Position numbers and translations under genes: made by a program. A model generated the notes under the pieces. It was not told the origin of the DNA. It saw nothing but the letters and a program-made list of their open reading frames with translations, and ran no database searches. Below are positions 18,849 through 27,634 of a stretch of DNA of 38,800 nt, in pieces. Source of the stretch: Candidatus Omnitrophota bacterium (GTDB taxonomy: Bacteria; Omnitrophota; Gorgyraeia; Zapsychrales; Fredricksoniimonadaceae); assembly GCA_903860135.1 (NCBI GenBank), contig CAIOPG010000018.1, positions 1-38,800 on the forward strand, read 5' to 3'. Each line of letters begins with the position of its first letter. Within the stretch, counting starts at the first letter, position 1.

Positions 18849-20183
18849 CTATCTGCAACCCAAATAAGTGTGTATGTCCGCCACAGCATAAAATGGAATA
18901 TTCATTAATGTGTATGTCTTTCCGGCGATCGTTTTTACCTGATCAACACGCCAGGGCGCTCCGGAAATCCGCACAGCCATATCATGAGAACAGGCATCCA
19001 TAAATGCATGCAGTGACCGCAACCGCCCGGATTCGCCGGATTTTACCTCGATCGGAATGATGCGACCCTCATGCTGGATCACATAATCCACCTGGGCATT
19101 GGACTGTTTCTTCTCCCGCACCCAAAAAGCTGTTCTGTCAGCAATCCCTGTATGGATAGCGGCCAATTCCTGCCCCACCATATGCTCGGCGACAACACCG
19201 CGGTAAATGGCATTCAGATCATGCACCTGAATAAATTCTTTCTGGACACCGGCAAAGAAGTTCAACATGCCTGTGTCGAGCACATGCAAGCGCGGCGACT
19301 TTTTCCTGTCAATAACCATCGGCAGGCCAACCGCTGTGGTCGGGTACATCAATGTCGCCAGCATGGCTTTTTCAATCATGCGCAGCGCCTCGCCCATTTC
19401 ACGGGAACCGTAATGTGTATCTCCAAACTTTGAGAAAACAATGCGTTGCCCGGCGTACAAAAAAGCATTTTCAATGGCTGTCTGCATTGGGATCACCAGC
19501 GATTTCCTCGAAGCATATTTGGCGGCATCATCAATATAAGCTCGCAGAAGACGCTCGTACACAGCATTAACACTGACAATATCCCTTGTCACAGCATATT
19601 GGCTGACCGCCTCAGGCATACCGCCCACCAGCGTATATTGCATAAACAGCTTCATCAGGCGCTTATGCGCATAATCAGGAATACCTTTATCGTGCAACAC
19701 CCCCAGCAATTGATCCTCCCGACAAGCCCCCAGGAATTCCTTGAACGTCGCTGGTTTCAAAAAAAGATACTCCACACGACCAACAGGAAAATGCAGGTCA
19801 ACATCCATGGCCGACTCCAGCAAAGATCCTGCGGCAACCACATGCCATTGCGGTGCACATTCATGAAAATAGCGCATCCATCCCACAGCTTTGGGCGAGC
19901 ACTGTATTTCATCAATAAAGATCAACACAGATGCCTGGGAACGTGCGACATTCTTGAACAAAAACATACTCCCCGCAAGATCCTCAAAACTTTGCGCGCC
20001 ATCAAAAAGAGCCCGTTCCTCGGGTAGCTCAAGATTGAAATAAAGAAACATATCAAAATTCTTCGCGAAATGCCGTACTGCCGTCGTCTTGCCCACCTGA
20101 CGTGCCCCACGCAATACGAGTGCCTTGCGATCCTTGCGCTGTGACCACTGCTTGAGAAGGATTTCTATATTTCTTTTAAACAT
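18849..20183 (-). CDS. AAA-family ATPase with DUF4143 domain
   Basis: 444 aa from ATG 20183 (MFKRN), chosen because GAGGGGGC lies 6 bases upstream; the frame is open 11 codons further. Walker A is GARQVGKTT near residue 27, Walker B VLIFIDEIQ near 84, sensor-like AAGSLLE near 119 and a DUF4143 half with a PD-(D/E)XK-like core (QVDYV, then IPIEVKSGES) near 375-395. Such COG1373-type proteins are common accessory genes; their function is not settled, with toxin-antitoxin or defence links suggested for some. It stands alone, bracketed by two copies of the same giant-gene 3' end (18623-18731 and 20317-20428). Confidence 0.88.
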   Translation of the reverse strand: MFKRNIEILLKQWSQRKDRKALVLRGARQVGKTTAVRHFAKNFDMFLYFNLELPEERALFDGAQSFEDLAGSMFLFKNVARSQASVLIFIDEIQCSPKAVGWMRYFHECAPQWHVVAAGSLLESAMDVDLHFPVGRVEYLFLKPATFKEFLGACREDQLLGVLHDKGIPDYAHKRLMKLFMQYTLVGGMPEAVSQYAVTRDIVSVNAVYERLLRAYIDDAAKYASRKSLVIPMQTAIENAFLYAGQRIVFSKFGDTHYGSREMGEALRMIEKAMLATLMYPTTAVGLPMVIDRKKSPRLHVLDTGMLNFFAGVQKEFIQVHDLNAIYRGVVAEHMVGQELAAIHTGIADRTAFWVREKKQSNAQVDYVIQHEGRIIPIEVKSGESGRLRSLHAFMDACSHDMAVRISGAPWRVDQVKTIAGKTYTLMNIPFYAVADIHTYLGCR

Positions 20184-20194
20184 GTTGCCCCCTC

Positions 20195-20282
20195 GTTCTG
20201 TCATAAAGTAAGCCATAACTTTATTGAATTATAACACAAAGTCAGGCATAAAACGCACCAGTTCTGTCATTTAGTCAATCAT
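20195..20282. promoter_or_regulatory. Two direct repeats upstream of the ATPase gene
   Basis: Bases 20195-20216 and 20261-20282 match at 17 of 22 positions, sharing the block GTTCTGTCAT. One copy lies just upstream of the ATPase ribosome site. An autoregulatory or duplicated leader site is possible; nothing further can be said from sequence. Confidence 0.3.
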
Positions 20283-20316
20283 GAAAGACTTCTTAACATA
20301 ATAAAATTGATCCCCA

Positions 20317-21843
20317 CTACTTGGAAACCCCCATAAACTGTTGCAGGCTATCAAGAGGTTGAATGCCAACAACGACTGGCGTTACACCCGAAGCATTTTG
20401 CAAGCGCGCCAGCAGGACAGGATTGATGTCGAATTTAATTTCTTCGCCATTGCCTTGCGACTTAAAGTCGATATTATTTAGATTAACATCAATGCCGCCT
20501 TTGTTGCGTGTCCCCATCACGGACTGGGTAGAACCCCCTTCTTGATACGAGGAAGAATCCGACGGAACTTTAATGGAATCCCCTGCATAAAACCTGCTTC
20601 TATACTCTTTGTTAACTTTGTCTATACCTTTAGACTTAACTTCGACAACCGCCTTATTTAATCCGTAAAAGAAAGCATCCGCATCCTTCGCCATTCCAAC
20701 TATAGGAGAAACAATATCCTCCAAGAAAACCGCAACTTTTGTATTTGCTTTGCTGTATTCATCCAACATATCTAAAAACCGCTTCATCACCGCCACATCT
20801 TTACCATAGGTTCCCTGTATTTCACCGACAACCGAACTAAGTAAATCAAAATAATTATAGGCTGGATTATCTTGTCGTTCTTTAATCTTATATATAATAT
20901 TCCATAATTTGGCGTCTTTCCCAATAGCCGCCAACAGACAGGGGATGATCTCACTAATAAATATACCTTTCCTATACTTATTCGATAAACCACCGAACAC
21001 GCTCTTGAGTAAGGGCTGTTGCTGAATAAAATCTACAGCACCAGAAAGGCTCCCAAAAAACGTTTCTGGCTTGCGCCCATTCTTGCTATCCTTAACGTCA
21101 AGTTCTTGCATTAAGCCCGGTCTCACAACGGAAAGCAGACGAAAAAGACCCTTAACTACAGTACGATAGGTAGCCTCAAGTTCCTTCGGCTTGTGCACGG
21201 TTGAATCCGGTAACACATAATCCTTCACAATTGAAGGCAAATGCGATCGACCCATTTGTACAAATACCTCTTTCTTCTCTGGATATTTCATCAACGCTTC
21301 CTTAATCTTTTTCGTTGTCAGTTGGTTGCTGATGATTCTTGCTTGTGTGTGAACCTGAGCCAAGCGGCGGCTTTCCTTCTCCCAATCACCATTATTAATA
21401 GCCGACACCATGTAACGAAGTATCCGTTCAACCTTCTCATGCATAACTTCAGGAACCGTGATCTTATTAGCACAATATAAAATAAACTGTATGGTTTCAA
21501 CCAACGACGGACTCCTTGGAAGATCGCTAACAATCCCTTCAACAAACACCTCTTCTTCCGTTGCTAAACTACGATGCAATAATTCCCGAGTTACTTCTTC
21601 GGCAACACTGCTGACAATGGCCTGTTCAAGCGCGATACTATTTTTCAACGCAACCTCATAGACCTTGTCAATTTCCGGAGTTGATGTCCACTCTTCATCA
21701 GAAGGCACCCCTTCGACAAGAAACAACCAACTATCTTTTGTCGTCGACGATATTTCTTGCAAGACATTATTTGTGACTATCAGCGCCAACGGATTCCCAT
21801 GAACCGTCCCCAGAGCCCGAATCCTTGTCCCCATCTGCGTCAA
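20317..21843 (-). CDS. C-terminal half of a split giant secreted protein, TraB/GumN-like
   Basis: The open frame reaches up past 21843 (a TTG) to the G-run at 21928-21938, so this is most likely the second half of the 21888-23246 gene read in another frame. The upstream extension reads DGLKVVSYQETDPNILYTL. Features: TRIRALGTVHGNPLA and WLFLVEGVP at the start, and EVFVQMGRSHLPSIVKDYV about 190 residues on; these two His-containing motifs resemble the paired G-x-x-H motifs of the TraB/GumN/Tiki superfamily (candidate metalloproteases). A long helical part follows, then a Ser-rich linker and the C-terminal bookend GGIDVNL to FMGVSK shared with the gene ending at 33388. Translated alone it would lack a signal peptide. 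Confidence 0.7.
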   Translation of the reverse strand: MTQMGTRIRALGTVHGNPLALIVTNNVLQEISSTTKDSWLFLVEGVPSDEEWTSTPEIDKVYEVALKNSIALEQAIVSSVAEEVTRELLHRSLATEEEVFVEGIVSDLPRSPSLVETIQFILYCANKITVPEVMHEKVERILRYMVSAINNGDWEKESRRLAQVHTQARIISNQLTTKKIKEALMKYPEKKEVFVQMGRSHLPSIVKDYVLPDSTVHKPKELEATYRTVVKGLFRLLSVVRPGLMQELDVKDSKNGRKPETFFGSLSGAVDFIQQQPLLKSVFGGLSNKYRKGIFISEIIPCLLAAIGKDAKLWNIIYKIKERQDNPAYNYFDLLSSVVGEIQGTYGKDVAVMKRFLDMLDEYSKANTKVAVFLEDIVSPIVGMAKDADAFFYGLNKAVVEVKSKGIDKVNKEYRSRFYAGDSIKVPSDSSSYQEGGSTQSVMGTRNKGGIDVNLNNIDFKSQGNGEEIKFDINPVLLARLQNASGVTPVVVGIQPLDSLQQFMGVSK

Positions 21844-21887
21844 TGTATATAAAATGTTCGGGTCAGTTTCTTGATAAGAAACAACCT

Positions 21888-23246
21888 TCAGCCCGTCACC
21901 TTGAAATTGCGATTCTCCGGTAAATCTCCCCCCCCCCCACCAATTTCGTCAACGTTATCAGTTCCGATGTTTTCTTGCTCAATTATTCGCGACTTAACCC
22001 CTTGCCTTCGTATCTTATTTAAAAGCTTAATCCATGCCATCCTCAATCGCTCTTTGAATACTCCCATCGAGCGGTCAATTGCCTTGGCAGTCTTAAAATC
22101 AAAACGCACAATCAACATGGCGTTATCAGGAACACCCTGCAACAACATCGCGGCATTTGCGGTTACTTTAAAAGCCTGCGCTGGATCAAATAACATCCCC
22201 CCCGAAAAATACTTCCTCGGTATCACTTCCCGCGTCGCTGGATCAACCTCTTCTTTGATCAGGTTGTACGCCCCCTTTTTAAACGCCTCGACGTACTGTG
22301 CCCAGATCTTTTCCTTCTCGTTCTTGTCAGCAATATCAATACCACCAGTTTTCTTCTGATCAACGTAGGCCTGACCCATGATGCTGGCTTTGACTGTGCG
22401 TTTATACCAGGTGGCCAAGATAAGGGAATTGTAGACCTGGCGCAATGTGGCGAAGTTTTGACCTTGGTTGACTTCTTTGTCGAGGATGGGGATGATGATG
22501 TCGCGGAGGACTTGTTTGGCGATGTCGGAGGACACGCGGTCGGCGCCTTGGCTTGTTGGCGTATCCAATATAAGAGGACGGGTCATGGACCCGCCCCTAC
22601 GTGCGAATTCCTCATTTTCTTCGGTGGCTTTGTAATCGGACTCCAACATGACCTTTAACCTGGATTCGACAACATAGGCGGCGTCTTGGTGTTCGTAGAC
22701 GGTGGCTTTCTGCGGGACGATCCAGACTTTGTTGAAGGTGTCGACGGGGATATCGGTGGTACCGTAACGCTTCAAGGCTTCGGCGTAGACTTTAGCCCAG
22801 AATTCCTTGCCCACTTTCTCATCAGGATAGATCACCGACGCGGTTATCTGTTTGAGGATGTAATCCTGCGCCAACAAATCGCGGCCCATTTCGGTCTGGC
22901 CAAAGGCTTCGGGGACGATGCGGTCTTTTTCGTAAGGACTTAAATTGACCCACAGGTCTTTCTCGGGCACCGTTAATGAGGCGAGGAAATATTTGATCAG
23001 GCGCGTTGAATCGATCTTGACCTGGTCATCAGTGGCTTTGTCATCGCCTTTATCGAGGATGAAATCAAACCGGAACGGGTCGTTGCGGTAAACCTTGATG
23101 CCTTTAAGCAGAGGCGGCGTGAATGTCGGGCTTAACGCCAGGCGTGTGCCGGGAGCGGGCAACTGGATCACGCCCTGGGCATACGCACGCACATCGGACA
23201 TGACAAAGGTCAATGTCAGGATGCACGCCAGAAATTTATGAATCAT
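21888..23246 (-). CDS. N-terminal half of a split giant secreted protein
   Basis: 452 aa from ATG 23246; a TTG five codons upstream (23261) has GAGAG before it and is an alternative. A signal peptide (FLACILTLTFVMSDVRAYAQ) is followed by the bookend LPAPGTRLALSP, PFRFDFILDKGD, LIKYFLASLTVP, VNLSPYEKDRI, YGTTDIPVDTFNKVWI, ESRLKVMLESDYKA, LRQVYNSLILATWYK and IPRKYFSGG, the same order as in the 38800 protein. An in-frame palindrome encodes RRGGSMTRP. Just after DNVDEI comes a run of 11 G; in this frame it ends at TGA 21888. With 12 (or 9) G the frame would continue into the next half, giving about 976 aa. The function of the N-terminal block is unknown. Confidence 0.75.
   Translation of the reverse strand: MIHKFLACILTLTFVMSDVRAYAQGVIQLPAPGTRLALSPTFTPPLLKGIKVYRNDPFRFDFILDKGDDKATDDQVKIDSTRLIKYFLASLTVPEKDLWVNLSPYEKDRIVPEAFGQTEMGRDLLAQDYILKQITASVIYPDEKVGKEFWAKVYAEALKRYGTTDIPVDTFNKVWIVPQKATVYEHQDAAYVVESRLKVMLESDYKATEENEEFARRGGSMTRPLILDTPTSQGADRVSSDIAKQVLRDIIIPILDKEVNQGQNFATLRQVYNSLILATWYKRTVKASIMGQAYVDQKKTGGIDIADKNEKEKIWAQYVEAFKKGAYNLIKEEVDPATREVIPRKYFSGGMLFDPAQAFKVTANAAMLLQGVPDNAMLIVRFDFKTAKAIDRSMGVFKERLRMAWIKLLNKIRRQGVKSRIIEQENIGTDNVDEIGGGGGDLPENRNFKVTG
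21928..21938 (-). repeat. Run of 11 G at the frame break
   Basis: Eleven G on the minus strand sit exactly where the frames of the N- and C-terminal halves cross. Adding one G restores a single frame. This is either a slippage (phase-variation) tract or an assembly error in a homopolymer. Confidence 0.9.
22573..22607. repeat. Palindromic element within the coding frame, copy 1
   Basis: Arms at 22576-22584 and 22588-22596 (GGACGGGTC / GACCCGCCC, one mismatch) with loop ATG, followed by CCTACGTGCG. It is in frame in the giant gene, encoding RRGGSMTRP. The same element is at 38546-38580 in the paralog. Confidence 0.75.
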
Positions 23247-23306
23247 GCGGCTTGCATTCAATTTTCGCTCTCTTTGTTGAAAGACGATACACCGTTAATA
23301 AATAAA

Positions 23307-23335
23307 AGATAACATATAAATATTTAGGTTGCCAA
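23307..23335 (-). promoter_or_regulatory. Possible promoter of the split giant gene
   Basis: On the minus strand TTGGCA, a 17-base gap, then TTATCT lie in an AT-rich region 61 bases upstream of ATG 23246. The -10 match is weak. Confidence 0.3.
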
Positions 23336-23406
23336 ATTAAATTGGGCTATTTAATGTGTTAGGCCTGTGTCGCGCTGTGCGTTAGCGGCATCTGCCGAGA
23401 ATTCCC

Positions 23407-23434
23407 TTGACAAAAAGGGGTTCTGGTTTAAAAT
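23407..23434 (+). promoter_or_regulatory. Sigma-70-type promoter of rpmB
   Basis: TTGACA at 23407-23412, a 16-base spacer and TAAAAT at 23429-23434 form a strong promoter, 47 bases ahead of the rpmB start. A GAGG ribosome site follows at about 23470. Confidence 0.75.
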
Positions 23435-23481
23435 TTAAATCTCAATTTAAGTCAACAGGCATCATTAACGAGGTAAAGGTC

Positions 23482-23754
23482 ATGGCAAGAGTTTGTTCTG
23501 TATCCGGCGCGCGCCCCACATCAGGCCGCAAATATAAAAGACGCGGTATGATCCGCCGCAAGGGTGGTGCCGGTTCGAAGATCGTCGGCAAAACACTGCG
23601 CGTTATCAAACCCAACCTGCAGCGCGTGAAGATCATTGATGAAAACGGCACAACCAAGCACGTCTTTGTTGCTGCCCGCATGCTCAAGGCCGGTAAGGTC
23701 ACCAAAGCGCCCAACGCGAAACTCGCACGCGCCAAGGCTGCCGCCAAAGCTTAA
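23482..23754 (+). CDS. rpmB: Large-subunit ribosomal protein L28
   Basis: 90 aa from ATG 23482 (MARVCSVSGARPTSGRKYKR), the only clear plus-strand gene in the window. The L28 pattern RVCSVSGARP and KPNLQRVKI followed by RMLKAGKVTK near the end is plain. The frame is open 25 codons further upstream, but that region holds the ribosome site and promoter. It has its own promoter and an intrinsic terminator, so it is a single-gene unit. The C-terminus is Ala/Lys rich. Confidence 0.93.
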   Translation: MARVCSVSGARPTSGRKYKRRGMIRRKGGAGSKIVGKTLRVIKPNLQRVKIIDENGTTKHVFVAARMLKAGKVTKAPNAKLARAKAAAKA

Positions 23755-23773
23755 CGTAACATTAAGGTGTAAT

Positions 23774-23803
23774 AAAAAACCCCGGATATTTCCGGGGTTT
23801 TTT
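23774..23803. terminator. Bidirectional terminator between rpmB and recJ
   Basis: A 10-base perfect stem AAACCCCGGA / TCCGGGGTTT with loop TATT (23777-23800), preceded by A-run and followed by T-run, works in both directions. It ends rpmB on the plus strand and the recJ operon on the minus strand, overlapping the last base pairs of recJ. Confidence 0.9.
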
Positions 23804-25487
23804 ATTTGGCAGGACGAATGTCCTTGAGCATGATCTGCGCCACCGGTGCCTTATTCCAGTCATCAATGCCTAACGTAAAAGCAATATCCACCGCCTGCCC
23901 CATACGCAACCCGCGGCATTCATCCGCCATCCCAAAACCCACGGCTGATACACTGCAACGGCCGTCTGTCACCCACAACTTTAACGTGCCCCTGCCCAGC
24001 TCCTGGGGACGGCTTTTGATCATCAACCGGCGTGTGGCAAAAACAGGTGCCGGATTGCCCTCGCCAAAAGGCTCAAGATCCCCCAGCATGGCCACAAGAT
24101 CCATATTAACCTCTGGCAAAGTGATCTGGCTGTCGATCTCAAGCACAGAATCAGGCACACCAGCCCCAAATACATCCGCCGCAAAAAGATTGAGGCCTTC
24201 CCTTAAGGCCGCCACCGATTCCTGCCGCACCCTTAATCCCGCCGCGCGCTTGTGCCCGCCATAACCTTCGAGCAGCGCCGCACACGAGGCCAATGCCTCA
24301 TTCAGGTGAAACCCGTCGACTGAACGCGCCGACCCGACCCCCAGCCCATTCTCAAATGAAATAACAAAGGCCGGGCGTCCGTACTTCTCCACGATCCTCG
24401 ACGCGGCAATGCCCAACACTCCTTTATGCCACCCGTCCTTGTGCACAACAATGATCCGGTGTGCCGGCAGGTCACCTTCCGCCTCAATGATCTCCACCGC
24501 CTCGTCAACGACCGCACCCTGCTGGCGCTGACGTTCACGATTATGTATTTCCAGGACATCCACAAGGCTTGCCGCCACCGCCGGATCATCACACAACAAT
24601 AATTCCAGCGCGGTACTGGCACTGCCCATCCGCCCTGCGGCATTAAGCCTCGGGCCAAGGGAAAACCCGACAAGGTGCGGCGTCATGACCTTGCCACGCA
24701 CGCGTGCGGCCTCTATAAGCGCCTGCATGCCGGCCTTGGAGCTGTTCCCGATCACGGGCAGGCCATGCCGGGCAATGATCCGGTTCTCGCCTCTTAAGGG
24801 CACAACATCCGCAATCGTCCCCAGAGCCACCAGATCAAGGTCATGGCGCGGGAACTCGCCCATAACAGCCTGCACCAGCTTTGCCGCCAACCCGACCCCC
24901 GCAAGATCACGGAACGGATAGCCGCACCCCGGTTGCCTGGGATTGATGACCGCACAAGCAGCCGCAGGCACCTGTCCTTCGGGTTCGTGGTGGTCTGTCA
25001 CGATCACGTCGATCCCGACTGAGCGCAAGGCCTCAACCTCAGCCACAGCCGTGACCCCGCAATCAACAGTTATCAACAGCTTCACACCCCACTCTTTGGC
25101 CAAAGGCACAATGTCATGGTTAAGCCCATAACCTTCATCCATCCGGTGGGGTATATAACGGAGGACCTTGATACCAAGTTTATTCAAAAGCGATGACACT
25201 ACGGCAGTCGAGGTAACACCATCCACATCATAATCCCCGTAAACAAGGACCGTCTCGGCACGTTCTCGCGCCAATCTGATGCGGGCGACCGCTTGTGCCA
25301 TATCTTTAAACAAAAAAGGATCATGAAGATCTTGAAGGGAAGGCTTGAGGAAAGACACCGACTGTACAGGCGTTGTGATCCCGCGATTAACCAGCAGGCG
25401 AGCCACCAAAGGCGACAGCCCCGATTCCCGGACAAGGACCTGCTCTATCCCGGGCTGGGAGGCTTTCAAACGCCATTTAGTGAACAT
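23802..25487 (-). CDS. recJ: Single-stranded-DNA 5'-3' exonuclease RecJ
   Basis: 561 aa from ATG 25487 (MFTKWRLK), two bases after the argS stop; an upstream extension overlapping argS is open but not needed. DHH-family motifs: VYGDYDVDGVTSTAVV (Asp85, 87, 89), TVDCGVTAV, VTDHHEP (Asp165-His-His), LNAAGRMGSASTALELL, and the DHHA1 region GYGGHKRAAGLRV near 400, then the OB-like RecJ C-terminal domain. It degrades single strands in recombinational and mismatch repair. It is last in the trp-argS run. Confidence 0.95.
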   Translation of the reverse strand: MFTKWRLKASQPGIEQVLVRESGLSPLVARLLVNRGITTPVQSVSFLKPSLQDLHDPFLFKDMAQAVARIRLARERAETVLVYGDYDVDGVTSTAVVSSLLNKLGIKVLRYIPHRMDEGYGLNHDIVPLAKEWGVKLLITVDCGVTAVAEVEALRSVGIDVIVTDHHEPEGQVPAAACAVINPRQPGCGYPFRDLAGVGLAAKLVQAVMGEFPRHDLDLVALGTIADVVPLRGENRIIARHGLPVIGNSSKAGMQALIEAARVRGKVMTPHLVGFSLGPRLNAAGRMGSASTALELLLCDDPAVAASLVDVLEIHNRERQRQQGAVVDEAVEIIEAEGDLPAHRIIVVHKDGWHKGVLGIAASRIVEKYGRPAFVISFENGLGVGSARSVDGFHLNEALASCAALLEGYGGHKRAAGLRVRQESVAALREGLNLFAADVFGAGVPDSVLEIDSQITLPEVNMDLVAMLGDLEPFGEGNPAPVFATRRLMIKSRPQELGRGTLKLWVTDGRCSVSAVGFGMADECRGLRMGQAVDIAFTLGIDDWNKAPVAQIMLKDIRPAK

Positions 25488-25489
25488 AT

Positions 25490-27166
25490 TTACATTTTTT
25501 CCGGCGAGGAGATACCCAGAAGGCGCAAACCATTGGCAAAAACAATACGGGCGGCATCGACCAGCGCCAGCCGCTGGGCAGACAAGGCAGTGTCCATGCC
25601 GGCATCGATGATACGGCAACGGTCGTAAAATTTGTGATAGGCCGCGGCCAATTCCTGCATATAGCGAGTCAAGGTGAAAGGATCAAGTTGCTCGGCGCAA
25701 ATGTTCAGGTAATCCGGCAACTGCGCCATTTTCTTGATCAGTTCGATCTCCGCCTCGTCGGTCAAAAGATCAAACTGCGACGCGGGTACCAAGGACGCTT
25801 CTTCACGGGCTTTGCGGATCACGCTATGGCACCGGGCATGCGCGTACTGAATATAAAAGACAGGGTTGTCCGATGCCTGCTTGCGGGCAAGGTCTATGTC
25901 AAATTCCAGCGGCTGATTGACCTGGCGCATGAGCATGAAATAACGGGCAGCGTCCGTTCCCACTTCTAGCGCCACTTCGCGCAAGGTGATGAACTCACCG
26001 GCCCGGGTCGACATGCGCAATTGTTTACCGTCGCGGAAGATCGTCGCCAGCTGAATGATAAGGCCTTCGAGCGCTTTGACATCTTTGCCCAAGGCCTGCG
26101 CCGCTGCCTTGATGCGCGGGATATAGCCATGATGATCCGGCCCGAGGATATCGACCAGAAGATCAAAACCGCGGTCATATTTGTATTTGTGATAAACAAT
26201 ATCCGGCGCCAGATAGGTATAAAAACCGTCACTCTTTTTAACAACACGGTCCTTGTCGTCACCAAACAGCGTTGACTTAAACCACAAGGCCCCGTCCTGT
26301 TCGTAAATAAAGCCTTTCTGCCGCAGACCCTCGAGAACTGCCGCGATCTTTTCCTGGCTGGAAACTTCCGACTCAAACGACCAGTGATCAAATTTCACGC
26401 GGAATATCCGCAGATCTTCACGGATAACACCCATCAGATAATCTTTGGCAAAAGTGCAAAAATCTTCATAGGCACACGCGTTGACAGCATCGAGAGAATC
26501 AAAATGGCGCTGGGCGATGAACGTTGCCGCCATATCCCGGATATAATCACCCTGGTAACAATCTTCCGGAAATTCTATCTGCGCGCCCTTAAGCTCACGG
26601 GCGCGCAACTGGACGGAAAGCCCCAGCGTGCGGATCTGATTGCCGCCGTCGTTGACATAAAATTCACGCTCGGCCTGATGACCTGTAAAATTAAGGACAT
26701 TGACCAGCACATCCCCCACCGCTGCCTGCCGCGCATGCGCCACCGTCAGCGGCCCCGTGGGGTTAGCGGAAACAAATTCCACCAAAACTTTTTTGCCATG
26801 GCCAAACCCGGTACTTCCATAAGTTTCACGCCGGGTAAAAATATCAGCCAGCACATCATGATACGCCGCAGGCGTCAGACGGATATTAACGAACCCCGGG
26901 CGAAAAACATCAATGCCGGCAACCCTGTCTTTCAGCGGTGATGCCTCGAGCTGGCGCGTGATCTCAGCGCGAAGGCTTTCTGCTATCTCCATGGGATTGC
27001 GCCGCATGACCTTGGAAAGCTGCAGGGCGATATTGCAGGCCAGATCACCATGATCCTTGTGCAAGGGCGTGTCGAGGACGATCTCCGGCAAAGCCACGCC
27101 GGGCATCGTCGCGGCCGCCGCCGAACGTATCACATCACTTAATCGGGTACGTAATTGTGTGAACAT
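25490..27166 (-). CDS. argS: Arginyl-tRNA synthetase
   Basis: 558 aa, a class I synthetase. The HIGH-like motif lies in SANPTGPLTVAHARQAAVGD, where the usual HVGH is TVAH, a variant I recall from other bacterial ArgS. The KMSK-like site is LRMSTRAGEFITL. The N-terminal Add-1 domain (ALPEIVLDTPLHKDHGDLA) and the C-terminal DALR anticodon domain (YMQELAAAYHKFYDRCRI) are present. It follows rsfS by 29 bases and precedes recJ by 2. No strong ribosome site is visible before the ATG. Confidence 0.95.
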   Translation of the reverse strand: MFTQLRTRLSDVIRSAAAATMPGVALPEIVLDTPLHKDHGDLACNIALQLSKVMRRNPMEIAESLRAEITRQLEASPLKDRVAGIDVFRPGFVNIRLTPAAYHDVLADIFTRRETYGSTGFGHGKKVLVEFVSANPTGPLTVAHARQAAVGDVLVNVLNFTGHQAEREFYVNDGGNQIRTLGLSVQLRARELKGAQIEFPEDCYQGDYIRDMAATFIAQRHFDSLDAVNACAYEDFCTFAKDYLMGVIREDLRIFRVKFDHWSFESEVSSQEKIAAVLEGLRQKGFIYEQDGALWFKSTLFGDDKDRVVKKSDGFYTYLAPDIVYHKYKYDRGFDLLVDILGPDHHGYIPRIKAAAQALGKDVKALEGLIIQLATIFRDGKQLRMSTRAGEFITLREVALEVGTDAARYFMLMRQVNQPLEFDIDLARKQASDNPVFYIQYAHARCHSVIRKAREEASLVPASQFDLLTDEAEIELIKKMAQLPDYLNICAEQLDPFTLTRYMQELAAAYHKFYDRCRIIDAGMDTALSAQRLALVDAARIVFANGLRLLGISSPEKM

Positions 27167-27195
27167 ATGATCTGGAGGAAGTTTGAAAGATCCTG

Positions 27196-27600
27196 TTATT
27201 GCCAGACGACGGGAACCGCGCCCTGCCAGAGATGATCGAGGCCATAGAATGCGCGGGACTCATTGTCAAAAACATGCACCACGACATCCCCCATGTCCAG
27301 AAGGACCCAGCGGCCGTTAGAATCTTCGGGCGTCACGTTGGCGGCGTTGGAAAAGCTGAAACTGCGCTGACGTCCAGCCCGGTCAAGCCCCTGTTTGAGC
27401 CGCACCTTGATCCCCAGAAGGTGCAACCCCTCGTCGATACCTTGCGCCACAGCTTTGATATGCCTGGAACTGGTGGCGTTACAAATGACAAAATAGTCAC
27501 AAAAATTGGCGGCCTCGCGCATATCAAGGACAACAATATTCTCGGCTTGTTTGTCATGCGCAAACCGGGCTGATTTCTTGGCGGTTTCTAATGATTTCAA
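27196..27600 (-). CDS. rsfS: Ribosomal silencing factor RsfS
   Basis: 134 aa from a TTG at 27600. The DUF143/iojap pattern is clear: AENIVVLDMREAANFCDYFV, ATSSRHIKAVAQGIDEG and WVLLDMGDVVVHVF followed by FYGLDHLWQGA. The protein binds L14 on the 50S subunit and blocks subunit joining under starvation. The C-terminal tail VPVVWQ is short. The start is weakly supported by any ribosome site, but the homologous block begins near residue 10, so little would change. Confidence 0.92.
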   Translation of the reverse strand: MKSLETAKKSARFAHDKQAENIVVLDMREAANFCDYFVICNATSSRHIKAVAQGIDEGLHLLGIKVRLKQGLDRAGRQRSFSFSNAANVTPEDSNGRWVLLDMGDVVVHVFDNESRAFYGLDHLWQGAVPVVWQ

Positions 27601-27634
27601 ATGGTCCGTTGAATATATTGAAAATGGTTAAGTA

